From Ignavibacteriaceae bacterium (GTDB lineage: Bacteria > Bacteroidota > Ignavibacteria > Ignavibacteriales > Ignavibacteriaceae): a stretch of DNA of 64,000 nucleotides. Both the position numbers and the translations under genes were made by a program. The stretch's first letter is position 1. The number at the start of each line of letters is the position of its first letter. The DNA lies in contig JACAFB010000031.1 in NCBI GenBank assembly GCA_013388545.1, forward strand, positions 1 through 64,000, given 5' to 3'. The notes under the pieces were generated by a model that did not search any database, had not been told where the DNA came from, and was given only the letters and a program-made list of their open reading frames with translations. Shown here one piece after another: positions 8,567 to 16,554 of this stretch.

Positions 8567-8580
8567 ATTCCTTTTAGTGA
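8567..8580. repeat. 14-nt motif repeated upstream of the rhomboid gene and lepA
   Basis: ATTCCTTTTAGTGA occurs here and again, identically, at 26659-26672. Both copies lie in intergenic DNA upstream of a minus-strand gene (rhomboid, lepA). It may be a regulatory site or coincidence in AT-rich DNA. Confidence 0.35.
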
Positions 8581-8656
8581 GTTTAAATATTGACGGAAGA
8601 ATGCAGGAAATTAAATATTCTGGCTGCTGAAGTAAGATCAACAGCCGGTATAACTT

Positions 8657-9700
8657 TTACTTCTGAAGCCTTTCAAGGATTTTAATTATCCTCTGCTTCT
8701 GAGAGTCCGGAGCAATTTCAAGAGCCTTTTTGTAATACTTTATTGCATCAGTCTTATTACCTTTAACCATATAACCCTCAGCAAGACTATCCCAGGTATT
8801 CCAAGAATCCGGGTAAGCAGCTGTATTCCTGGTAAATAAATCGATTGCTTCATCAACTTTTCCACTTTGCAAATATGTATAGCCAACTGTGTTTACTTCA
8901 TTCTCGGTTGACGACTCTAAAGCAGTTTTTTTCAATTCCGTTGCCTCGTTATTTCGTCCAAGTTTTTCGAGAATCATAACTTTTGTCATCTGGTTCTGAA
9001 AATTTTTGTTTATGCCGATTGATTTATCCGACCAGCTCAAAGCTGTTTCGAGATTTGTATTATTAGCAAGGCAATAGTATGCTGCCTGGTTCCAGCCTTG
9101 CCAGAAAAAGCCAGCCATATTATCAAGCTCCTTTTCGAAGCTTTCCAGAACAGTTTTATGAACATCAACTTCAACTAGAAAATTAACTTTCAGGTTTTCC
9201 CAGTTCATAGAAATATTTGTTGAAGAAGCATCTGCTGAGTTAAAGCGATATTCCAGCCATTCACAAAATTCAGATTTTTCAGGCTTAACTTTTATTCGAA
9301 GAGCATCTTGTTCAGGTTTGTAATAATAACTTCCCCACGACCAAAAATTATTGCTGAAAATAATTATCCATTCATCTTTTCCAGGAATCATATGAATTCC
9401 ATATTTGCCTGCTTTAAGATTGTTACCATTAACCTTAACATCTGTTGAGAATGATATTACAGTATTTTCATTCGCACCGGCCCGCCAGACTTCTCCCAGA
9501 GGTACAAGATCACCCCAGACTGATCTACCCTTAACTCCTGGTCGGTGATAATTTATCGTAATATCAGTTAATCCAATTTGCTGGCTGATTGATGCTTTCT
9601 GACTGGCATCCGGAGTTGTTAGCTGAGGCTGTGAGTTGATATCCAGGGACGTAAAGAGGAAAAATAAAAGCGAAATAAAGATCGAAAAAAGTTTTTGCAT
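8657..9700 (-). CDS. Secreted DUF2911 domain protein with C-terminal TPR repeats
   Basis: Exported protein: signal peptide in the first ~22 residues, then a DUF2911 domain (about 30-190, with the family pattern INYHRPGVKGRSVWGDLVPLG ... WRAGANENT ... GKYGIHMIPG), followed by TPR-like helices to the end (GYTYLQSGKVDEAIDLF and AEGYMVKGNKTDAIKYYKKALEIAP). I placed the start at the ATG at 9700, since AGGAG lies 7 nt upstream and the signal peptide begins there; an upstream frame extension to 9751 lacks these. DUF2911 has no known function. The TPR tail suggests protein-protein contacts in the periplasm. The next gene upstream also joins a DUF to TPR-like repeats. Confidence 0.85.
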   Translation of the reverse strand: MQKLFSIFISLLFFLFTSLDINSQPQLTTPDASQKASISQQIGLTDITINYHRPGVKGRSVWGDLVPLGEVWRAGANENTVISFSTDVKVNGNNLKAGKYGIHMIPGKDEWIIIFSNNFWSWGSYYYKPEQDALRIKVKPEKSEFCEWLEYRFNSADASSTNISMNWENLKVNFLVEVDVHKTVLESFEKELDNMAGFFWQGWNQAAYYCLANNTNLETALSWSDKSIGINKNFQNQMTKVMILEKLGRNNEATELKKTALESSTENEVNTVGYTYLQSGKVDEAIDLFTRNTAAYPDSWNTWDSLAEGYMVKGNKTDAIKYYKKALEIAPDSQKQRIIKILERLQK

Positions 9701-9835
9701 ACTATTACTCCTTTGAAGTAAATATTTATCCTGTCCAAAGATGATTATCAATATTTATAATTACCCTTAATAGTACATTGATGGATTAACCCGCTGACAG
9801 GTTCATAAATAATTAAGATGAATGGTCCTTTAAAA

Positions 9836-10837
9836 TCACTTTGATAACGATAAAATTTTTTGAAGTTCCGTTTCATTTACAATTAGCAAACCAACTGTTA
9901 CAAGTCTTGGAGTAAGAATTAAATAATTGCGGTTCTTTGCGAATACTTCTTCAAACAATTCAAGAGACTCGTTAAGCATACCATTATTTACCAGAGTAAC
10001 AGCATGCCAGAATTTCATCTCTTCATTTTCCGGAAACATCTTTTCTGCTGCAGAATATTCCTGCATTGCAAGTTTCATATCACCTTTTTCAACTGCCAGA
10101 TCACCTCTGTTCATATGATTATAGGCGGTATGAATGCCAAGAAGCCGCCTCAATTCTTTCAATGGTTCCTGATGATCTTCAACATGTAGATCAACAAGCC
10201 GATCTTCCCAAACTTTACCTGTTGAATTGCCATTAACGATCAGCAATGCGGCAGATTGTTTACCACGAATATCTCCCCCAACTGATTCTGCTGCTTCTAA
10301 CGCAGCGAGCAAACGTTCAGCAAGCGTTCCATTACTCTTTTCAAATGCTTTAGACATTTCAGACCAAACCGAATTGTTCAGCATCAGATTTGCCTGAACT
10401 GAATAATTATCTCCAATAATATGACCTGCTTCCGGAATGCAGTTTTTCCCTGTCCACGCTGCAACGTTTCCATTTCTGTCAAGTATGGCAAGCTGCCTTA
10501 AATCCCTGCCTTCATCAGAATTTATTAACTCATCTAGTACTTCCTTTGCCGATAAACCTTTTTTCAATAATTCTAATCCACGCGGGCCAAATGATACATT
10601 TACAAATGATTGTGTTGCAATTACACCAACACCGGCTTCTCCCCAGGAAACAACAGTTCCAACTGAAAACCAGTGAGATTGAACGGCAACTCCCATTTCT
10701 CCGGTGACAGGATCTCTGGCAACAATTGAGTAGGTATGGGCCAGTGGATTTTCAGAGTAAAATATTTGGGAGCTGAGCTCCTGAACAGAAATTAAAATTA
10801 TACAAATGAACAAGTAAAAAATTTTGGGAATATTCAT
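9836..10837 (-). CDS. Secreted DUF1028 (Ntn-hydrolase-like) protein with TPR-like tail
   Basis: Signal peptide (about 1-23), then a DUF1028 domain beginning HTYSIVARDPVTGEMGVAVQSHWFSVG, with the glycine-rich GEAGVGVIATQSFVN and the GGDIRGKQSAALLIV segment typical of this family, which resembles Ntn hydrolases. Residues from about 235 onward (YNHMNRGDLAVEKGDMKLAMQEY) look like TPR helices. No function is established for DUF1028 proteins; links to proteolysis or amide hydrolysis are only structural. The start overlaps the stop of the CocE-like hydrolase by 4 nt, so the two are translationally coupled and both exported. Confidence 0.86.
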   Translation of the reverse strand: MNIPKIFYLFICIILISVQELSSQIFYSENPLAHTYSIVARDPVTGEMGVAVQSHWFSVGTVVSWGEAGVGVIATQSFVNVSFGPRGLELLKKGLSAKEVLDELINSDEGRDLRQLAILDRNGNVAAWTGKNCIPEAGHIIGDNYSVQANLMLNNSVWSEMSKAFEKSNGTLAERLLAALEAAESVGGDIRGKQSAALLIVNGNSTGKVWEDRLVDLHVEDHQEPLKELRRLLGIHTAYNHMNRGDLAVEKGDMKLAMQEYSAAEKMFPENEEMKFWHAVTLVNNGMLNESLELFEEVFAKNRNYLILTPRLVTVGLLIVNETELQKILSLSK

Positions 10838-12720
10838 TGTTTATCCTTTAACACTGTTAGTTTAATATTCGAAGGAAATTCACTGTTATGAAAGATTCTG
10901 TGCACAGCTTTTTGAAAAACTGATTCGTCAGCGGAATATATATCCACAAATGATTGAGGATTGCGATCAAAAAAAGGGAACCAACTGCTTTGAATTTGCA
11001 CCATTATCCTGTGTCCTTTTTTGAAAGTATGAAAAGCGTCATTAAGTTTAATTGATACCCTTGTAACATTACCGGGAACAAACGGTTCAGGATTTTGATA
11101 ATCGTCACGAAATTTTCCACGCATTATTTCGGCCCGTACCAATCGCTGATATCCGCCCATTTCAACCTGATTAGGATTAGGTTTGGGGTTCGTTGAATCA
11201 TCGGGAAATACATCAATTAGTTTCACAACAAAATCTGCATCGGTTCCGGTTACTGAGACAAATAGCTCTGTATATACAGGGCCGGCAAGTGTGATGTCTT
11301 CATTCAGCACAGAACTTTCGTATACCAGTACATCCGTCCGCGTTGAAGTAAATCTTTGATCTTCTATCATAAATAATTTATTGTAAAAATTTTTTGAATC
11401 CTCAAATTTTGCTGTATAAGGAACAGGTTTCTGAGGATCGGAAATATATTCATCATAATCTTCAGATGAGTTCAAGGGTTTCACTAATGAAAGCGAATGA
11501 GAATCATCAATAAAGATTTCCAAACTTTCTGCAAATGGTGGCGGCCAGTCACTGAACTCTCCCCATAAGTTTTTTCCTGTATTAAAAGCAAAGACATTCG
11601 TTGATGATATGCTTCCTTCATTCTTTAAATAATAATTAAAGAAAGGAATCAGAATATTCTGCCGGTAATATTCTCCTGTATTCGAACCAAAACTCATATC
11701 TCCAAGAGAGTCACCTTCTGTCCAGATCCAGCTTCCGTGAGTCCAGGGGCCCATTACTAATCTAGCATTTGTTGAAGGACTTTCCTTTTTTAAGGTTTTA
11801 TAAATGTTAAGCGGTCCGTATAAATCTTCTGCATCGTACCAGCCGCCGACAATTAAAAGCGAAGGCGATATTTTTCTTAAATGTGGTAGTACATTCCTTG
11901 ATTGCCAGAAATCGTCATATGTTCCATGCTCATAGATTTCATTCCAAAAAGGAATAGTACGCATAAAAAAGTTTTCATTAATATTCTTTAAAGTTCCAAA
12001 CTTCAAAAAGAAGTGATATGCATCAGGTGAAACATATTCAACGCTTTTTGGCCAGTTTGTTGTTGGCTGCTGTCTTGGAATACCGAAAGACTTAAAAAAA
12101 TTAAATGACATAAGCAACGACATAGCACCATTATGATGCATATCGTCGCCAATAAACCAATCGGCAATCGGTGCCTGAGGAGAAACTGCAAAAAGATTTG
12201 GATGAGCATCTATTGCACCCATTATTGCATAAAATCCCGGATAAGAATTTCCCCACAATCCCACTTTGCTATTATGAAACTTTAAATTCTTAATCAACCA
12301 TTCTATTGTATCATAAGTGTCTGAACTTTCATCAATATCTCTATCTGATTTTTTGTCCGGATTATGAGGACGCATATTTACATACTCGCCTTCAGACATG
12401 AATTTTCCGCGCACATCCTGAAAAACAAATATGTATCCCTGGTTTATAAATTCAAAAGCAGGGCCGAAGAACTTCGCAAAACTTTCTTTACCATACGGTC
12501 CTGAAGAATATGGAGAGCGAGTGATGATTATCGGGTAAACCTTTGTCGTGTCTTTAGGAGTATAAACCGCTGTAAAAAGTTTTACTCCGTCTCTCATTGG
12601 AATCATAATTTCTTGTTTATCGAAAATTTCTTCAGGAGGTTGGAAATTCTGGCTAAGGGTGATATTCGATTGAATTAACAGTATTAAACAGACAGGAATA
12701 ATTTTTGATATCATATTCAT
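10834..12720 (-). CDS. Secreted CocE/NonD family hydrolase (X-Pro dipeptidyl-peptidase S15-like)
   Basis: Alpha/beta-hydrolase with an N-terminal signal peptide (about 1-23). The nucleophile elbow is GLWGNSYPGF (Ser159); GGWYDAEDLYG supplies the acid (D296 or D299) and PWTHGSW the histidine (His328). The C-terminal ~220 residues form the jelly-roll domain of the CocE/PepX family (TRTDVLVYESSVLNEDITLAGPV ... VQIQSSWFPFFDRNPQ). Members cleave esters or Xaa-Pro peptides; here a peptide or ester hydrolase of the periplasm is likely. It is first in the minus-strand unit with the DUF1028 gene and divergent from xdhA. Confidence 0.9.
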   Translation of the reverse strand: MNMISKIIPVCLILLIQSNITLSQNFQPPEEIFDKQEIMIPMRDGVKLFTAVYTPKDTTKVYPIIITRSPYSSGPYGKESFAKFFGPAFEFINQGYIFVFQDVRGKFMSEGEYVNMRPHNPDKKSDRDIDESSDTYDTIEWLIKNLKFHNSKVGLWGNSYPGFYAIMGAIDAHPNLFAVSPQAPIADWFIGDDMHHNGAMSLLMSFNFFKSFGIPRQQPTTNWPKSVEYVSPDAYHFFLKFGTLKNINENFFMRTIPFWNEIYEHGTYDDFWQSRNVLPHLRKISPSLLIVGGWYDAEDLYGPLNIYKTLKKESPSTNARLVMGPWTHGSWIWTEGDSLGDMSFGSNTGEYYRQNILIPFFNYYLKNEGSISSTNVFAFNTGKNLWGEFSDWPPPFAESLEIFIDDSHSLSLVKPLNSSEDYDEYISDPQKPVPYTAKFEDSKNFYNKLFMIEDQRFTSTRTDVLVYESSVLNEDITLAGPVYTELFVSVTGTDADFVVKLIDVFPDDSTNPKPNPNQVEMGGYQRLVRAEIMRGKFRDDYQNPEPFVPGNVTRVSIKLNDAFHTFKKGHRIMVQIQSSWFPFFDRNPQSFVDIYSADESVFQKAVHRIFHNSEFPSNIKLTVLKDKQ

Positions 12721-12824
12721 ACAAATTGTTTTAATTTTATAGTGAATAAATTTAACAATTAAAATATGATAAGCTTATTCCATATTCAACTAACATTCTT
12801 TTATCACTTGATAAAATATTTTTA

Positions 12825-14261
12825 GTGAACACACAGCTTAAAAATATTAAATTCATTTGCAATGACTCAGATGTTGAAATTAACATTCACCCCGGAACAA
12901 CTGTACTCGACTTCATCAGAAATACTTTACGATTAACAGGCACAAAAGAGGGATGCCGCGAAGGTGACTGCGGTGCCTGCACTATCCTTATCGGTGAGTT
13001 AATAAACAACCGGCTTATTTATTCTTCAGCAAATTCATGTCTTCTGCCTATGGGCCATATGAATGGAAAACATTTAGTGACTATAGAGGGATTAAATCTT
13101 AAAAAGACTTTAAATCCTGTTCAACAGGCATTTGTTGATGAGGGCGGAACTCAATGTGGTTTTTGCACTCCCGGTTTTATAATTTCACTTACCGGTTACC
13201 TGTTGAATGCAAATAATTACATTCTCTCTGATGCTGTGAATTCGCTTGATGGAAATATTTGCAGATGTACCGGTCATATCGGAATAAAACGTGCCGTAGA
13301 AAAGATCTTGCAAAATTTCCAGTACGCGAATAACAATGAAACAGAAAAAATATTGCTGCTTATTGAAAACAATTTTTTACCTGAGTACTTTAAGAACATT
13401 CTTAACAGATTGAAAGAGATTAGTCTATCATTAAAGGAAGAATTTAAAGCAACAGAAAAATCAAAATATATTGTATCGGGCGGGACAGATCTTTTTGTTC
13501 AAAAGTGGGATGACATAATCAACTCGGATATAGTTTTAATTAATAAAAGCAAAGAAAAACTAATCACCGAGGTTGATGGTAAATTTTTTATAATGGGTGA
13601 AGCCACTGTTAGCGATTTAATTAATTCAGAAATTATAAAAAGTATTTTCCCGGATATAAAAAATTACTTTAATCTATTCGGTTCACTTCCAATCAGAAAC
13701 AGAGCTACAGTTGCCGGAAATATCGTTAACGCTTCGCCAATTGGTGATATAACCTGCTTTCTACTTGCATTGAATGCAACTGTTCATTTGTCAAATGAAA
13801 GTTTGAAGCGGACAGTTCCTCTTAAAGATTTCTTTAAGGGTTATAAATCTTTGGATAAAGCTCCTGATGAGTTAATTGAATCTGTCAGTTTTGAAATCAC
13901 TTCCGAAAAATTTCTATTCAATTTTGAAAAGGTATCCAGAAGAACTTACCTGGACATTGCGAGTGTAAATTCATCGGTTTACCTGGAAATATTAAATGGT
14001 GAAATAAAAGAAATTCATCTTTCGGCTGGTGGGGTAGCGCCCATACCGTTGTACCTAAAGAAAACAAGAAATTTCTTACTTAACAAAAAACCCGAAGTCG
14101 ATATAATTATTGATGGGGCTGCAATTTTGAACGAAGAGATATCGCCAATATCCGATGCAAGAGGTTCTGCTGAATATAAACGGTTGCTTCTGCGGCAGTT
14201 ATTTTATGCACACTTTCTGAAACTCTTCCCTGAAATCATCAACGCAGAGGAACTTCTGTGA
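12825..14261 (+). CDS. xdhA: Xanthine dehydrogenase small subunit (2Fe-2S and FAD domains)
   Basis: Electron-transfer subunit of a molybdenum hydroxylase. The N-terminal ferredoxin domain has CREGDCGAC (C44, C49, C52) plus C72, the second [2Fe-2S] domain has CGFC (C111, C114) and CRC (C146, C148), and residues from about 200 form the FAD domain (SGGTDLFV, FGSLPIRNRATVAGNIVNASP) with the C-terminal flavoprotein domain. The FAD and two FeS domains in one chain is the XdhA arrangement of xanthine dehydrogenase rather than CO dehydrogenase. The start is GTG, with no good Shine-Dalgarno. Overlaps xdhB by 4 nt (GTGA). Confidence 0.92.
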   Translation: MNTQLKNIKFICNDSDVEINIHPGTTVLDFIRNTLRLTGTKEGCREGDCGACTILIGELINNRLIYSSANSCLLPMGHMNGKHLVTIEGLNLKKTLNPVQQAFVDEGGTQCGFCTPGFIISLTGYLLNANNYILSDAVNSLDGNICRCTGHIGIKRAVEKILQNFQYANNNETEKILLLIENNFLPEYFKNILNRLKEISLSLKEEFKATEKSKYIVSGGTDLFVQKWDDIINSDIVLINKSKEKLITEVDGKFFIMGEATVSDLINSEIIKSIFPDIKNYFNLFGSLPIRNRATVAGNIVNASPIGDITCFLLALNATVHLSNESLKRTVPLKDFFKGYKSLDKAPDELIESVSFEITSEKFLFNFEKVSRRTYLDIASVNSSVYLEILNGEIKEIHLSAGGVAPIPLYLKKTRNFLLNKKPEVDIIIDGAAILNEEISPISDARGSAEYKRLLLRQLFYAHFLKLFPEIINAEELL

Positions 14262-16552
14262 AAAATTATGATTCATATCAGCATGTTCGGGGAGAATCAT
14301 TATTTCTTGATGATCTAACATCTCCTGAAGGAGTATTGCACGCAGCAATTTTTTCATCCCCGATTGCCCACGGGTTAATTAAGACAATTGATTTTCACGA
14401 AGCGTTAAATTCATCAGGAGTTATAGCAATCTTAAGTGCGAAAGATATTCCCGGAGAGAATCAGATTGGCGGAATTATCCCCGACGAAGTTTTGCTGGCA
14501 TCAGAAAAAGTGGATTATATCGGTCAGCCCATTGCGCTTGTGATTGCTGATTCTTATTTGAATGCTAAAAAAGCAAGTAATAAAATCAAAATAAATTTAG
14601 AAAAACTTCCTCCAATCTTTGACCCGCGGGAGGCTTTCAGAAATAACAGCTTGATAATTCCATCAAGAACTTTTGAAATTGGTGATGTTGAACGAGCCTG
14701 GAAATCTTGCGATTTAATAATCGAAGGAACAGCAGATTCAGGTGGACAGGAACATCTATATCTCGAAACTCAAGCTGCACTTGCATATCCGCAGGAAGGA
14801 AACAAAATAAAAATTATATCCTCAACTCAGTCTCCAACCGCAGTTCAAAGAACTACTGCCAGAATACTGGCAATTAAAATGAATCAGGTTGAAGTTGATG
14901 TAACAAGACTTGGTGGTGGATTTGGCGGGAAAGAAGATCAGGCAACTGCGTGGGCTGTGATGGCAGCTTTAGGTGCTTATAAAATGAAAGCGCCTGTAAA
15001 GCTTGTTTTGAAAAGAAACGATGATATGAGAATGACGGGAAAACGCCATCCTTATTCTTCAGACTTTAAAATTGGTTTAACTAACGACTTGAAAATTCTT
15101 GCTTATGAAGTGACATTCTATCAAAATGCTGGTGCAGCTGCAGATCTTTCACCAGCAATCCTTGAGCGGACACTCTTCCACACAACCAATTCTTATTTTA
15201 TTCCAAATGTTAAAGCAACAGGAATTTCCTGTAAGACTAATCTCCCTCCCAACACAGCTTTCAGAGGTTTCGGCGGACCGCAAGCAATGTTTGTAATTGA
15301 ATCTGCAATATTCAAAGCTGCTGAAAAACTGGGTGTTGATCCATTCGAAATCCAGGAAAAGAATTTATTGAATGAAGGAGACGAATTTCCTTTTGGTCAA
15401 AGAGCCGAAAATTGTAACGCAAGAAAAACCTGGAATGAACTTAAAAGAAAAATCAATTTTGAAAAGACAAAAGTAAATATCAGAAATTTCAATCAGGAAA
15501 ATAATTTGATCAAAAAAGGATTTGCCCTGATGCCGATTTGTTTCGGTATTTCTTTTACAAACACTTTGATGAATCAGGCAAATGCACTTGTGCATATTTA
15601 TACAGATGGTAGTGTAGGCATCAGCACTGCCGCTGTCGAAATGGGTCAGGGAGTAAATCATAAGCTCCGTCAAGTTGCGGCTGAACTATTTTCGATTGAT
15701 CTTGAAAAGGTAAGCATTGAATCAACAAATACTACGCGATCGGCAAATACATCACCAACTGCTGCCAGCAGTGCCGCTGATTTGAACGGGAAAGCACTAG
15801 AGAATGCCTGCAGAATTATTCTTGACAGAATTATTACAAATATTGCCCGCGAATTAAAGGTTGATGACTTAAAAAGATTACTGATCAAAAAAAACATTTT
15901 ATTACTTGATAATAAACCGACAGAATTTACCTGGGAAAAACTTATTCAAAAAACTTATACTGACCGGGTGAGCCTTTCTGCTCAAGCTTATTATGCGACT
16001 CCGGGAATTTATTTCAACCGAAACATAAATAAAGGAAAAGCTTTTGCGTATCACGTGTACGGGACCGCATTCATTGAAACCGCTTTGGATTGTCTCAGAG
16101 GTATTTATAAAATCACTGACGTTAAGATTGTACATGATTTTGGAAAAAGTTTGAATCCTGTAATCGATAAGGGTCAAGCTGAAGGTGCTTTAATACAAGG
16201 ATTGGGCTGGATGACAATCGAGGAAGTTATTTATGACGAAAGAGGAAAACTAATAACAGACACTCTTTCTACATATAAAGTTCCCGATTTACATTTCACT
16301 CCTGATAAGGTGGAGATAAATTTTTTAGAAGATTCAGAAAACCCTATGGGTATCTTTAACTCAAAAGCAATTGGTGAACCACCTTTAATGTACGGAATAG
16401 GAGGTTACTTTGCGATTGCAAATGCAATTAAAGCTTTTAAGCAGGATACTAATATTGATTGCAAAGCGCCAATGACCCCGGAGAAAGTTTTAATAAGTTT
16501 ATATTCAGAAAGCATTAAACAGAAGCCATTAAAAATAACAAAGGAAAGCTGA
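14258..16552 (+). CDS. xdhB: Xanthine dehydrogenase molybdopterin-binding subunit
   Basis: Catalytic subunit that hydroxylates hypoxanthine/xanthine at the Mo cofactor; electrons pass to XdhA. Seen in the sequence are GGQEHLYLETQ, RLGGGFGGKED, the substrate-site TAFRGFGGPQ (arginine conserved in purine hydroxylases), EMGQGVN, and the catalytic glutamate in GEPPLMYGIGG (about residue 707). 764 aa is the usual length. It starts with GTG inside the xdhA stop. No xdhC insertion factor or molybdenum-cofactor genes are in the window, so they must be elsewhere. Substrate specificity within purines is an inference. The stop lies 2 nt from the convergent uvrA stop. Confidence 0.93.
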   Translation: MKNYDSYQHVRGESLFLDDLTSPEGVLHAAIFSSPIAHGLIKTIDFHEALNSSGVIAILSAKDIPGENQIGGIIPDEVLLASEKVDYIGQPIALVIADSYLNAKKASNKIKINLEKLPPIFDPREAFRNNSLIIPSRTFEIGDVERAWKSCDLIIEGTADSGGQEHLYLETQAALAYPQEGNKIKIISSTQSPTAVQRTTARILAIKMNQVEVDVTRLGGGFGGKEDQATAWAVMAALGAYKMKAPVKLVLKRNDDMRMTGKRHPYSSDFKIGLTNDLKILAYEVTFYQNAGAAADLSPAILERTLFHTTNSYFIPNVKATGISCKTNLPPNTAFRGFGGPQAMFVIESAIFKAAEKLGVDPFEIQEKNLLNEGDEFPFGQRAENCNARKTWNELKRKINFEKTKVNIRNFNQENNLIKKGFALMPICFGISFTNTLMNQANALVHIYTDGSVGISTAAVEMGQGVNHKLRQVAAELFSIDLEKVSIESTNTTRSANTSPTAASSAADLNGKALENACRIILDRIITNIARELKVDDLKRLLIKKNILLLDNKPTEFTWEKLIQKTYTDRVSLSAQAYYATPGIYFNRNINKGKAFAYHVYGTAFIETALDCLRGIYKITDVKIVHDFGKSLNPVIDKGQAEGALIQGLGWMTIEEVIYDERGKLITDTLSTYKVPDLHFTPDKVEINFLEDSENPMGIFNSKAIGEPPLMYGIGGYFAIANAIKAFKQDTNIDCKAPMTPEKVLISLYSESIKQKPLKITKES

Positions 16553-16554
16553 GG

